A DNA stretch of 64,000 nucleotides, taken from positions 682,001-746,000 of the forward strand of contig NZ_LT977071.1 in the NCBI RefSeq assembly GCF_900250075.1, in the 5' to 3' direction. The position numbers and the translations under genes were made by a program. The stretch's first letter is position 1. Every line of letters begins with the position of its first letter. Shown in pieces: positions 24,528-33,692 of this stretch. The stretch comes from Cupriavidus taiwanensis (GTDB taxonomy: Bacteria > Pseudomonadota > Gammaproteobacteria > Burkholderiales > Burkholderiaceae). Under the pieces are notes generated by a model. The model worked only from the letters and a program-made list of their open reading frames with translations. It was not told the origin of the DNA and did no database searches.

Positions 24528-25908
24528 CCTGTCAGTTTTTTTGTGTGCAGGGCAGGTAAGGCTCACCGCTAATTCGACGGTGAACCAGCATTATCTCAGC
24601 GATGCGGATGGATGAAGCGTTCCTCATAGAGGATCGCAAACTGGTTCATGGCAGCCTTCCAATCGTGCGTGGAACTGCCCCACTTACCGGTGATGTTGCG
24701 CAGGGCCAGCCACAGTAGCTTGGTTGCTGCCTCATCACTGGGAAAGTGCCCTCGCGTCTTGATGATCTTGCGCAGCTGCGCATTGATACTCTCGATCGAA
24801 TTTGTTGTGTAGATGATCTTGCGGATCGCCGGCGGGAACGTAAAGAATGGGATCACTTGATCCCAGGCGCGATGCCAGGACGCGGCGATCGGCTTGTACT
24901 GCTGCCCCCATTTTCCTTGCTCGAAGGCCGCCAGCTCGGCCAGCGCTGCCTCCACGGTGGGCGCCGTGTACACGGGCTTAAGCGCCGCGGCTACCTCCCG
25001 GCGCTCCTTCCAGCTGACGTACTCCAGGCTGTTCCGGATCAGATGCACGATGCAGGTCTGCAGCGTCGTGTGCGGGAACACCGCGTTCAGGGCTTGCTCC
25101 ATGCCCTTGAGCCCATCGGTTACCGCGATCAGAATGTCCTGCGTGCCGCGGGTCTTCAGGTCATTGAACACCTTCATCCAGAACTTGGCGCCTTCGGTGT
25201 TCTCGATCCACAGGCCCAGGATGTCGCGGGTGCCGTCCGGCAGCACGCCCAGCGCCAGGTAGACGGCCTTGTTGCGTACCACCCCATCCTCACGCATCTT
25301 GACCCGCAGCGCATCGAAGAACACCACCGGGTACATCACCTCCAGCGGGCGGGCCTGCCAGGCAGTGACCTCGTCCATCACGGCATCCGTCACCGAACTG
25401 ATGAACTCGGGTGAGACTTCGGTGCCGTACTGCTCGGCCAGAAACGCCTGGATCTCGCGCACGGTCATGCCACGGGCGTACATGGCGATGATCTTGTCAT
25501 CGAACCCGGTGAAGCGCCGTTCGTGCTTGGGGATCAGGATTGGCGCGAAGCTGCCGTCGCGGTCGCGCGGGATGTCCACCCGCAGCGGACCGTCCTCAGT
25601 CAGGACGGTCTTGGCGCTCTTGCCGTTGCGCTGGTTGGCCGTGCCGGCCGGGCGCTCGGCACCCGGCTGGTAGCCCAGATGATGACCGAGCTCAGCGCCC
25701 AGGGCGCGCTCGATCAGCGCCTTCTTGAACGCCATCGAGGCGTCCTGAACCGCCTCGGCGGTCATCGGACCCTTAACGAAATGGGCGATCAGGTCCTCGG
25801 GAATGGCCGGCAGTTCACGGTCTGCGGCTTGGCTGGTCTTCGTCTTGCGTGGCATACATGCTCCTTGGCGACATGTTATGCCCTAAATACAAAATTTATG
25901 ACAGGCCC
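24525..25908 (-). mobile_element. Complete IS256-family insertion sequence (1384 bp) with 9-bp target duplication
   Basis: Ends are GGGCCTGTCA at 24525 and its complement TGACAGGCCC ending at 25908, extended by an imperfect AT-rich inner part (left gtttttttgt, right ataaattttgta). The 9-bp direct repeat GTGTGCCCG flanks it at 24516-24524 and 25909-25917, as expected for IS256-type transposition (8-9 bp). It inserted into the left arm of the long inverted repeat. The intact duplication and transposase indicate a recent event. Confidence 0.92.
24596..25855 (-). CDS. IS256-family (mutator-type) transposase
   Basis: A 419-residue full-length transposase. Acidic catalytic residues fit FFDALRVKM, AVTDGLKGM and TTNSIESINAQLRK. 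The typical block CIVHLIRNSLEYVSWKERRE with the C/H region is present. The protein starts MPRKTKTSQAADRE and ends near the left IS end. Codon use resembles the host. It appears functional. Confidence 0.95.
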   Translation of the reverse strand: MPRKTKTSQAADRELPAIPEDLIAHFVKGPMTAEAVQDASMAFKKALIERALGAELGHHLGYQPGAERPAGTANQRNGKSAKTVLTEDGPLRVDIPRDRDGSFAPILIPKHERRFTGFDDKIIAMYARGMTVREIQAFLAEQYGTEVSPEFISSVTDAVMDEVTAWQARPLEVMYPVVFFDALRVKMREDGVVRNKAVYLALGVLPDGTRDILGLWIENTEGAKFWMKVFNDLKTRGTQDILIAVTDGLKGMEQALNAVFPHTTLQTCIVHLIRNSLEYVSWKERREVAAALKPVYTAPTVEAALAELAAFEQGKWGQQYKPIAASWHRAWDQVIPFFTFPPAIRKIIYTTNSIESINAQLRKIIKTRGHFPSDEAATKLLWLALRNITGKWGSSTHDWKAAMNQFAILYEERFIHPHR

Positions 25909-26497
25909 GTGTGCCCGGGGGTTTTCGTACGGGGCTGGGCTTCCTCGCATAGCGGGACTGCCTGCCGCAGGGTGCACCACGGTGGCGGGGGCGTTGAAGT
26001 GGTGATTGAACGAGCCCAGAGCGCGGAGTGGTCCCTGCTGCGGGCCTTACCGTAGGAACGCCTACGGCTGCGCTTCGCGCCGGCCCTATCGCGCGGCGTG
26101 GGCCCTGGCACTGGACGCATCGCTGCGCTCGCTTGGCCCATGCGGTGCGCGCACGTGATTCCGATTCCCGTGGTGTGTGTAGGCCAGCCGCCAACATCAA
26201 CCCGGGACGCCTGCAGATGGATTACGCCGGTTGCACGTGGCTTACGGAATTCAGAATCCGACGGGCGTGGTCCCTGCAGCGCCGAGCGAGCGCAGCGACG
26301 CGTTCAGTGCCGGTGCCCAAGCTCCGCGATAGGGCCGGCGCGCAGCGCAGCCGAAGGCGTTCCTACGACAAAGCCAGCAGCAGGGACCACTCCGCGCTCT
26401 GGGCTCGTTCAACCATCATTCCAACGCCCCACCCACGGTGGTGCCCCCCGCGGCAGGCAGTCCAGCTATGTGAGGAAGCCCAGCCCCGTACGAAAAC

Positions 26498-26640
26498 CCC
26501 CGGGCACACTACGATAAGACATGCCGCCCGCAGGGCAGTAAACGCGCTTTTTGGTTACGTTTTGGCGCTCGGCCAAAAAGTGACCCGCCCAGCAGGGCGG
26601 AACCACGCGGTTCAACAGCCGACAGCATGTCACCAACAGC
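26498..26640 (-). repeat. Outer right arm of the long inverted repeat
   Basis: Perfect reverse complement of 24385-24527; the imperfect inner arm extends left to about 26272. The right arm is not interrupted and shows what the left arm looked like before the IS entered. It ends 42 bp from the stop of the downstream wzc. Confidence 0.9.
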
Positions 26641-26681
26641 GACCAGCCCAACAGGCCCCAACAACAACAACAACGACCACC

Positions 26682-28931
26682 TCATGCCCTCTTAGAACTA
26701 GCCCCCCCATACTGATTCATATACCGATACTTCCCAAAGTGATAATGCGCCCGATACCACCGCCCCTCCACCTTCAGGCCATTGAATATCACCCCCTTGA
26801 TATCACTCCCCGCCTGCACGATCGCGCGCCGCGTGGCCTTGAGTTCTGATGCGGTACTGGCATCGGCCCGCGCCACCAGGAACACCGCCCCGGCCTTGGT
26901 CGCGAGCACGCCGGCGTCGGACGTTGCCAGCACCGGCGGCGTGTCGAGCAGCACCACGTCGTAGCGGTTCCTGAGCGTGGCCAGCAGCGTATCCATGCCG
27001 CGCGTCTGCAGCAGGTCGGCAGCCAGCGGCGGTTCCGAGCCGGTGGCGATGAAGTCGAGTCCCGGCACCACGTCGCGCTGCAGCACCTGCTCCAGCGGCG
27101 TGCCGGTCAGCAGCTCGGTCAGTCCCGGCACGCGCGGCTTGCCGAAATGGTGGTTGAGTCCGCCGCGGCGCAGGTCGGCGTCAACCAGCACCACGCGACG
27201 GCCGGCGGTGGCCAGCACCGTGGCGAAGTTGGCCGAGATGAAGGACTTGCCGACTTCGGGCGCCGGCCCGGTGATCACCACCACGTTGTTGCTGTCGCTG
27301 TTGAGCAGCGCGAACTGCAGCGAGGTGCGGAAGCTGCGCAGGCTTTCCACCGCCGGGTCGTCCGGCATGCGCCTGGCGAGCAGCTTGTCGATATCGCGCC
27401 CGCCGCGCAGGCGCGACTGCGCAGCGCTGTAGGGCACCGTCGCGTACACCGTCATGCCGGTCTCGCGCTCGATCTCGTCCGCGTCGGCGACGCCGCCATC
27501 GAACAGCCGGCGCAGCACCACCACCGCCGTGCCGGCCAGCAGGCCCAGCAGCACCGAGGCCGCGGCGATCAGCTTGCGGTTGGGCTTGACCGGGCGGATC
27601 GGCACCTCGGCCGGGTCCACCAGGCGCGCCGTGCCGATCTTGCTGGCCTTGACCAGCCTGAGCTGCTGCACGTCGTTCAGCAGCGACTGGTACATCTCGG
27701 TGCTGACCCGGACGTCGCGCATCAGCCGCAGCACGTTCTGCTCGATATCCGGCAGGCGCTGGATCTTGCCGCCGACGGTGCCGATCTCGGCGTTCACGTC
27801 GGCGATCTGCTTGTCCATGATCTCGATTGCCGGATGGTTGGGCGTGAAGCGCGCAATCAGTTCCTGGCGCCGCTGGCGCAGGTCCGCCAGCTTGGTCTGG
27901 GCAGCCACGGACTGCGCCAGCACCAGCCGCGATTCTTCGTTTAGGTCGATGGTGCCGCGCTGGTTGCGCATGGCGTTGTAGCGCGACTCGGCGCTTTCCA
28001 GCTGCTGCTTGAGCTGCGGCAGCTGCGCTTCCAGGAAGGCCAGCGACTTCTCGGCCTCGGCGGCCTTGCGGCGCAGGTTCTGCTCGACATACTCGTTGCC
28101 GATCTCGTTCAGGATGGCGGCGGTCTTTTCTGCCGAAGTCCCCTCCAGCGCCACGCCGATCACGCCGCTCTGCTTGCCGCGCTCGGTGATCATCAGCTGG
28201 CTCTGCAGGTCGGCAATGGCCACCGCGCGCGGCACGCGCGAGACATGGAACACCGCGCCGGGTCGGCCTTCGAGCTGGCTCAGCTCGATCGTGACCTTGC
28301 CGCTGCGGGTCGCCACCGTCAACGGCACGCCGACGCGGCCTTCGGCCACGGCATCGTCGCTGGCGAAGGCCAGCCGGTACTTGTCATTGCCCTGCGCGGT
28401 CACCGTGATCAGCCGGCGCTCCATCGCGGGCGGCACCTCCAGGCGCGATACCGCGATCGCTTCGCTGCCCCACGCATAGCCGCCCCGGCCGAACAGCCCC
28501 GGCTGCGACAGCTCGCGGTTAAAGCCGGCCACGGCCCCGCCGATCACCGGGAAATAGTATGGCGACGCGGATATGTCCAGTTGCAGCGCGTCGACCGCCT
28601 TGCCCACCACCATGCGCGAGCGCAGCAGCTCGATCTCGGTGGAAGGGGCGGGCCTGGCGTCGTATACCGGCGACACCGTGGCGGTGGGCTTGTTGGTATT
28701 GTTGACGTTGCCGGCGTTCTGGTCCTCTACCTGCACCAGGATGTCGGCGCGGTAGACCGGCTTGGACAGCAACGCGAACAGCAGGCCCACGGCCATCACC
28801 GCCGCGGCGACCGCGAGGAAGGTCCAGCGGTAACGGATCAGCACGTCGACATACGAAGTCAGGTCCGACGACTGCTCGTCGCCTTCGGGGGCCTGGGCCT
28901 CGTAGTCACGCAGGTTCTTGATGTTGCTCAT
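26682..28931 (-). CDS. wzc: Wzc: polysaccharide co-polymerase and tyrosine autokinase
   Basis: A 749-residue classical Wzc. It has an N-terminal cytoplasmic segment, a membrane helix (about 40-62, FLAVAAAVMAVGLLFALLS), a Wzz domain, a periplasmic coiled coil (about 280-400), a second helix (about 435-455) and a BY-kinase domain with Walker A GPAPEVGKS, A' LVDADLRRG and Walker B VVLLDTPPVL. A Tyr-rich tail has five Tyr within residues 725-743. It controls polymer length and export with Wza and Wzb. The start at 28931 follows GGGAGG and overlaps the wzb stop by 4 bp. The last codons (26682-26770) show the same drift to G/T-ending codons as the hydrolase gene on the other side of the palindrome. 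Confidence 0.94.
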   Translation of the reverse strand: MSNIKNLRDYEAQAPEGDEQSSDLTSYVDVLIRYRWTFLAVAAAVMAVGLLFALLSKPVYRADILVQVEDQNAGNVNNTNKPTATVSPVYDARPAPSTEIELLRSRMVVGKAVDALQLDISASPYYFPVIGGAVAGFNRELSQPGLFGRGGYAWGSEAIAVSRLEVPPAMERRLITVTAQGNDKYRLAFASDDAVAEGRVGVPLTVATRSGKVTIELSQLEGRPGAVFHVSRVPRAVAIADLQSQLMITERGKQSGVIGVALEGTSAEKTAAILNEIGNEYVEQNLRRKAAEAEKSLAFLEAQLPQLKQQLESAESRYNAMRNQRGTIDLNEESRLVLAQSVAAQTKLADLRQRRQELIARFTPNHPAIEIMDKQIADVNAEIGTVGGKIQRLPDIEQNVLRLMRDVRVSTEMYQSLLNDVQQLRLVKASKIGTARLVDPAEVPIRPVKPNRKLIAAASVLLGLLAGTAVVVLRRLFDGGVADADEIERETGMTVYATVPYSAAQSRLRGGRDIDKLLARRMPDDPAVESLRSFRTSLQFALLNSDSNNVVVITGPAPEVGKSFISANFATVLATAGRRVVLVDADLRRGGLNHHFGKPRVPGLTELLTGTPLEQVLQRDVVPGLDFIATGSEPPLAADLLQTRGMDTLLATLRNRYDVVLLDTPPVLATSDAGVLATKAGAVFLVARADASTASELKATRRAIVQAGSDIKGVIFNGLKVEGRWYRAHYHFGKYRYMNQYGGASSKRA

Positions 28932-29392
28932 GTTGCCTCCCCGTAGCGGGTTGCCTGTGCTTCGGATTGAATCTGTGCCGCCCATGCCTGCACGCCCTCG
29001 CGGATCAACCCCAGCACGATCAGGAACATCGCCTGCGAGCCGCCGTAGGGATCGGGAATATCCGCCTGCGCGGCCTCGCACAGCCGGAAGGTCTTGCCGC
29101 GCGCGCGCGGGTAGCGCTGCTCCAGCCATTCGCGCTGCTCGCTGTCCATCACCAGCACCAGGTCCGCGTCGTCGACCATGTCGTCATCGAGTTCGCGCGC
29201 GCGGTGCGCGGCCAGGTCCAGCCCGTCCTTGGCCAGCAGCCGGATCACGCGCGGATCGGCGCCGGCGCCGACTGGCGGCGCCAGCCCCGCGGAACCGATG
29301 CGGCAGTCGGGCAAGGCCTGGCGCAGCAGGTCGGCGGCCATCGGACTGCGGCAGCGGTTGCCCAGGCACACCACCAGGATCGAGCGAATCAT
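28928..29392 (-). CDS. wzb: Wzb: low-molecular-weight protein-tyrosine phosphatase
   Basis: A 154-residue cytosolic phosphatase that dephosphorylates Wzc. The P-loop CLGNRCRS fits C-x5-R, and the general-acid motif DPYGG is near residue 113. Translation may instead begin at 29431, 4 bp after the wza stop, adding 13 residues; the shorter form is preferred because family members begin within a few residues of the first strand (MIRSILVVCLGN). It lies between wza and wzc and overlaps wzc by 4 bp. Confidence 0.93.
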   Translation of the reverse strand: MIRSILVVCLGNRCRSPMAADLLRQALPDCRIGSAGLAPPVGAGADPRVIRLLAKDGLDLAAHRARELDDDMVDDADLVLVMDSEQREWLEQRYPRARGKTFRLCEAAQADIPDPYGGSQAMFLIVLGLIREGVQAWAAQIQSEAQATRYGEAT

Positions 29393-29434
29393 CGCGGCTT
29401 CATCGGAAATCAGGGTCGGCGCCGGCAGCATGGC

Positions 29435-30607
29435 TCAAGGTCGGGTAGCGAGACTGTTGACGCCCACCAGCGGGCTCACCACCAGGGTCATGACGCGGCT
29501 CCACCGCACCACTTCGCGGGCATCCACGTAGACCACGTCCTTGGGCTCCAGCTCGAAGCCTTCGGCAATCGCCAGCGCCACTGGCGAGGTGCCGTCGAGG
29601 TGGAACACCTTCGGCGCATCGCTGGCGGTCTTGCGGATCACGTAGATCTGCTCGGCGTTGGCGGAGTTGGGGTTCACGCCGCCGGCGTCGCCGAGCGCCT
29701 CGTTCAGCGTCATGCGCCCGTTGCGCATCAGCAGCGAGGTCGGCCTGACCACTTCCCCGGTGACGAAGACCTTGCTGTCTTCGCGCTGCTCGACGCGCAC
29801 GATGTCGCCCGAGCGCAGCAGGATGCGTGACGGGTCGACGCCTCTGGCCAGCAGCGCGGGGATGTTCACGTACCAGCTGCGCTCGCCGCGGGTCACGCGC
29901 ACGCGGCTGTTGTCGCCGGTGTTGTTGAGCACGCCGCCGGCGCGGTTGAGCGCCTCGACCAGCGTCATCGGCGCGTCGTCGATGGCGAGCATGCCGGGGG
30001 TGCGCACTTCGCCGTCGACATAGACGCGCTGGCTGCGGAAGCCCAGCACGCGCACCGTCATCTGCGGATTGCGCACCACGCGCGAGAGCACGCGCGCCAT
30101 TTCGTCGCGCACCTGGTTGGCGGTCTTGCCGGAGACCTTCATCACGCCGGCATACGGGAACTGGATGTCGCCATTGGGGCTGACCACATAACCGGGCATG
30201 TTGGAGCCGCCGGTGGACGCGGGGACCTCGAAGCCCGCGCCGATGCTGTAGGTCTGCGTCGGGAACACCAGTTCCGGGTGGTCCCACACCACCACCGAGA
30301 TGATGTCGCCGGGGCCGATCACATAGGGCTTGGGCGTGGCGAACAGTTCTTCGACGCGGTCATTGGTGGGCTTGCTCTTGGCGCGCAGGTCGCGCACCAG
30401 GTCCATGGTGATGGGGGTGATGTCCGGCTTGGCGTCCGGGCCGACGGCGTCGACGTTCGCGGTCGGGCTGAAGTGCATCCCCGGCGACGCGGCGCAGCCG
30501 CCCAGCAGCAGGACGGCGCCGAGCGCGCACAGGCCTGGCAGCGAGCGCCGGCGCGAGCGGCGAGTGCGATCGGTAGGGCAAGCGGTGCGGCATTGACTGG
30601 TTTCCAC
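29435..30607 (-). CDS. wza: Wza: outer-membrane polysaccharide export lipoprotein
   Basis: A 390-residue octameric export channel subunit. A lipoprotein signal with lipobox LLGGC (Cys near 38) is followed by the export domain (YVIGPGDIISVVVWDHPEL), SLBB domains (VYVDGEVRTPG; VFVTGEVVRP) and a C-terminal amphipathic segment (VVRWSRVMTLVVSPLVG) that would form the outer-membrane helix barrel. It is the first gene of the wza-wzb-wzc operon, with its promoter in 30608-30783. Confidence 0.95.
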   Translation of the reverse strand: METSQCRTACPTDRTRRSRRRSLPGLCALGAVLLLGGCAASPGMHFSPTANVDAVGPDAKPDITPITMDLVRDLRAKSKPTNDRVEELFATPKPYVIGPGDIISVVVWDHPELVFPTQTYSIGAGFEVPASTGGSNMPGYVVSPNGDIQFPYAGVMKVSGKTANQVRDEMARVLSRVVRNPQMTVRVLGFRSQRVYVDGEVRTPGMLAIDDAPMTLVEALNRAGGVLNNTGDNSRVRVTRGERSWYVNIPALLARGVDPSRILLRSGDIVRVEQREDSKVFVTGEVVRPTSLLMRNGRMTLNEALGDAGGVNPNSANAEQIYVIRKTASDAPKVFHLDGTSPVALAIAEGFELEPKDVVYVDAREVVRWSRVMTLVVSPLVGVNSLATRP

Positions 30608-30783
30608 GACATTGCTCCTGCGTATTTGGCTGGGCCGGCGCCGGGACGGCAGGCCCCTGATGCTCCCAGCCTAGGGCGGCGGGTAGCGTGAATCGGTGCG
30701 CTCTCGCACACTGCCATGGGCGCCTTGGGTGGCCTGCCGCGCACTGGTCGAATGCGCCGCGGGCATGTTGTCCGACGCCTGGC

Positions 30784-31338
30784 TCATGGCTGCGGACGGC
30801 GCTGGCCGATGGGCCGCGCGGGCGTTCCGCCATACACCGTCCACGCCTCGCGCAGCGGTTTGGTGACCACCGTGCGCGGCGCAATCACCGCGCCTTCGGG
30901 CAAGGTCACGCCTGGCGAGATGAACGCTTCGGCGCACACCCACACATGGCGTTCCAGCGTGATCGGCGACGCAATCAGCTGGAAGGTTTCGCTGTTGTAA
31001 TCGTGCGAGCCCGTGCACAGGTGCGAGCCTTGTGACACGATGGCGTAGTCGCCGAGCGTGATCGGACTGATGTTGTAGAGGGTCACGCCGTCGGCGACGG
31101 CGGTGTGCTCGCCCATCACCAGGTTCCACGGCGCCCAGACCCGTGCCGCGGGGTAGACTCGCGCATCGCGGCCGAGGCGGGCGCCGAACAGCCGCAGCAG
31201 TGCGGCGCGCCAGGCATGCATCGGGCGCAGGCTGGGGCGGAACAGCCACAGCCATACCCAGTTCCATAGCTGCCGACGCACGCGGTTGGACAGCGAAAAC
31301 GACGGGCCGGAGGTGCGGTGGGTGTGCTGAATGATCAT
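30784..31338 (-). CDS. WcaF-like colanic-acid-type acetyltransferase
   Basis: A 184-residue left-handed-beta-helix (hexapeptide) O-acetyltransferase, the size of E. coli WcaF. Matching blocks are WRAALLRLFGARLG, PWNLVMGEHTAVADGVTLYN, IVSQGSHLCTGSHDYNS and FISPGVTLPEGAVIAPRTVV. It would acetylate a sugar of the repeat unit using acetyl-CoA. ATG 31338 is preferred to 31365 on length. It is divergent from the glycosyltransferase at 31575, sharing a 236-bp promoter region. Confidence 0.9.
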   Translation of the reverse strand: MIIQHTHRTSGPSFSLSNRVRRQLWNWVWLWLFRPSLRPMHAWRAALLRLFGARLGRDARVYPAARVWAPWNLVMGEHTAVADGVTLYNISPITLGDYAIVSQGSHLCTGSHDYNSETFQLIASPITLERHVWVCAEAFISPGVTLPEGAVIAPRTVVTKPLREAWTVYGGTPARPIGQRRPQP

Positions 31339-31574
31339 ACGGAGCGTTTCCGGGACGGCGGACATTGCGGCGATGCTCGCGCGAAGCCGTGCCGGGTATC
31401 GGTGCGCCGCGCCACAGAAGCCGGGCGAGAAGCTCCGCTACTTGCCGCGGCCGCCATCACGCTCCACACAGGTGCGCCAGCGCACGGAGCGGCACCCGGT
31501 GCTGGCGCATGCTGCAGGCAGGACGCCGTGTGCACAGATCTGCTTGCACGCGGTGCGACCGGAGCCATGACGCG

Positions 31575-32699
31575 ATGATGCATCCCTCGCAGCTGCGCGA
31601 GCCCCCTGCGCCGCTGCCCAGCATCCTGATCTACAGCGCCCCCTTCCATCCGTTGATCGGCGGCATGGAGCGCTTCGCCGAGGAGTTGGCGAGCGGGCTG
31701 ACGGAGCTGGGCTATCCGGTCGAAGTGGCCACGCGCACGCCGGCCGCGCCGGGCGACGCCACGACCTTCCCGTTCACCGTGACCCGGGTCAGCGGCAAGC
31801 TGCAGCTGGCGCGCGCCATGCTGCGCCATCGGCGCGTGCTGTTCGTCGGCCTGACTTTTTACGACGTCATGCTGGCCAGCGCGCTGCGCCGTCGCATCGT
31901 GCTGACGCACCATGGCCCCTACGTGGTCCATGGCCACAAGCGCGGCACCTGGACCGGTCCGATCAAGCGCTGGCTGTCGCGCTTCTACGACGGCATCTGC
32001 GTCAGCCACTACCTGGCCGGCTGGCTGCCAGGCCAGCCACTGGTGATCCACAACGGCTATCGCGACGAACTGTTCGCGGCGGCGCCGCCCGCCGACGCGC
32101 GGCCGCCGGGCAGCTTTATCTTCGTCGGGCGGCTGGTGTCCGAAAAAGGCGTGGACCTGCTGGTGCGCAGCTTCGCGCGCCTGCACGCGCGCGAGCCGCA
32201 TGCGCGCCTCACGATTGTTGGCGACGGGCCCGAGCGCGAAGCCTTGGCACGGCTGGCCGACAGGCTTGGCTGCGCGGCCGCGGTGCACTTTGCCGGCTGC
32301 CAGTGCGCCGCCGGCGTGGCGGCGCTGCTGGGCCGGCATCGATGCCTGGTGGCGCCGTCGCTGGGCTATGAGTCGTTTGGCATCGTCGCGCTGGAAGGCC
32401 TGGCGGCGGGCTGCGAAGTGATCGTCAGCCAGCGCGGCGGCCTGCCCGAAGCGGTCGGCGACTTCGGCTGGGTCGTGGAGCCGGCGCCCGAGCCGCTGCA
32501 CGCGGCCATGGCCGCGGTGCTGGGCGGCGCGTCGCGCCGGGACGAAGCCGGCACGCGCCAGTTCCTGCGCGAGCACGAACGCAAGGCGGTGGCGCAGCGC
32601 TATGCCGAGGCCATCGCGCGCTTCACGCAGCATCCCAGCGAGCCGCGCGAGCCCGTGCCGTTCAACCCCGAGCAGCAGGGTTCCGAGGCTGGCCGCTAG
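31575..32699 (+). CDS. Glycosyltransferase family 4 (GT-B)
   Basis: A 374-residue GT-B enzyme. The N-terminal half has ILIYSAPFHPLIGGMERFAE. The nucleotide-sugar half has FIFVGRLVSEKGVDLLVRSF and the GT4 signature SLGYESFGIVALEGLAAGCE with the E-x7-E pair. It adds one sugar of the repeat unit at the cytoplasmic face. A tandem ATG (31575, 31578) follows a GGAG site. Its stop overlaps that of the convergent deacetylase gene. The donor sugar cannot be read from sequence. Confidence 0.88.
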   Translation: MMHPSQLREPPAPLPSILIYSAPFHPLIGGMERFAEELASGLTELGYPVEVATRTPAAPGDATTFPFTVTRVSGKLQLARAMLRHRRVLFVGLTFYDVMLASALRRRIVLTHHGPYVVHGHKRGTWTGPIKRWLSRFYDGICVSHYLAGWLPGQPLVIHNGYRDELFAAAPPADARPPGSFIFVGRLVSEKGVDLLVRSFARLHAREPHARLTIVGDGPEREALARLADRLGCAAAVHFAGCQCAAGVAALLGRHRCLVAPSLGYESFGIVALEGLAAGCEVIVSQRGGLPEAVGDFGWVVEPAPEPLHAAMAAVLGGASRRDEAGTRQFLREHERKAVAQRYAEAIARFTQHPSEPREPVPFNPEQQGSEAGR

Positions 32700-33421
32700 G
32701 CTTCGCGCCAGCGGTCCTCGTGCGCGGTCAGGCATTTGCGCAGGAAGCCGAACATGCCGGTGGCGCAATAGACGCTGACGCGGGGCAGGCCGAACGGGTC
32801 GTCGCTGGCGCGGGCCAGCCCGCGCGCCGTGATGGTGGCGTTGGCGTAGCCGGCCTCGCGCACCATTTCCCGGTGCGCGGCGTCCTGGCTGCCGTAGGGA
32901 TAGCAGAAGGCGGTCACCGGTACGCCGAGCCACTGTTCCAGCTCGTCCTTGGACGCGGCGATCTGCCGGCGCGCCTCATGCGGCGCCATGCGGCGCAGGT
33001 CGACATGGTCCAGCGTATGCGAGCCGACCTCGTGCCCGCCCTGGTGCCATGCGCGCATCTGCGCCACGCTCATCAGCGCCGCGGGGCGGATGCCAAGATC
33101 CCGGTCCCAGACATTGCTGCCCGACAGCTGGCGCGAGACAAAGTAATTGGTGGCGGTGAAACCGAGCGCGTCCAGCGCGGGCATGGCGTGCTCGAACACG
33201 TTGCGGAAGCCGTCGTCGAAGGTGATGCCGAACACCTTGCCGCTGCGCTCGCCGTGCAGGTACGGCATCAGGTCGCGCATGCTCAGGCCGCGATAGCCAA
33301 GCCGGTGCATCAGGCGCATCTGGCGGCGAAAGCGCGCGGGCGGCACCCACAGCCCGCGCCCTGGCGAGCGGCGTGGCGGCGGCGCGTCGATCTGGTGGTA
33401 CATCAGGATCGGAATCGGCAT
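32696..33421 (-). CDS. Polysaccharide deacetylase (NodB homology, carbohydrate esterase 4)
   Basis: A 241-residue CE4-like enzyme. Motif 1 is TFDDGF (the two Asp), motif 2 is HEVGSHTLDHVDL (both zinc His), motif 3 is CYPYGSQD. It removes N- or O-acetyl groups from polysaccharide. No signal peptide is evident in the chosen start (ATG 33421, MPIPILMYHQ), so it may act in the cytoplasm on intermediates, or the true start is upstream. It is convergent with the neighbouring glycosyltransferase with overlapping stop codons. Confidence 0.88.
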   Translation of the reverse strand: MPIPILMYHQIDAPPPRRSPGRGLWVPPARFRRQMRLMHRLGYRGLSMRDLMPYLHGERSGKVFGITFDDGFRNVFEHAMPALDALGFTATNYFVSRQLSGSNVWDRDLGIRPAALMSVAQMRAWHQGGHEVGSHTLDHVDLRRMAPHEARRQIAASKDELEQWLGVPVTAFCYPYGSQDAAHREMVREAGYANATITARGLARASDDPFGLPRVSVYCATGMFGFLRKCLTAHEDRWREA

Positions 33422-33692
33422 GGCAGGGACCAGGTGCGCGCCATGCAAATGGCGCCGGTGCGGACCATTCTGGTGCGCTGCGGGGGCCGGCTCGGTGCGC
33501 TGGTCCACATTGGCCCGGCGGCGCCGGCACTGGCCGGCGCGGGTGTGTGGCAGCGAACAGAGGCCGCGGGCGCGCTGGCTCATGCTGCGGGCACGAGGAC
33601 GTAGGGCCCCGCTTGCCAATGGCGCCAGCCGGGGAACCAGTGCCAGGCACACAGCGGGCACGACGCGCGGATTCCGGAGATCGCCCTGCACC

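Noticed and set aside
26000..26490. Open frames inside the long inverted repeat
   Set aside because: Both strands give frames because the DNA is a palindromic repeat; products are Arg/Pro/Gly-rich with no translation signals.
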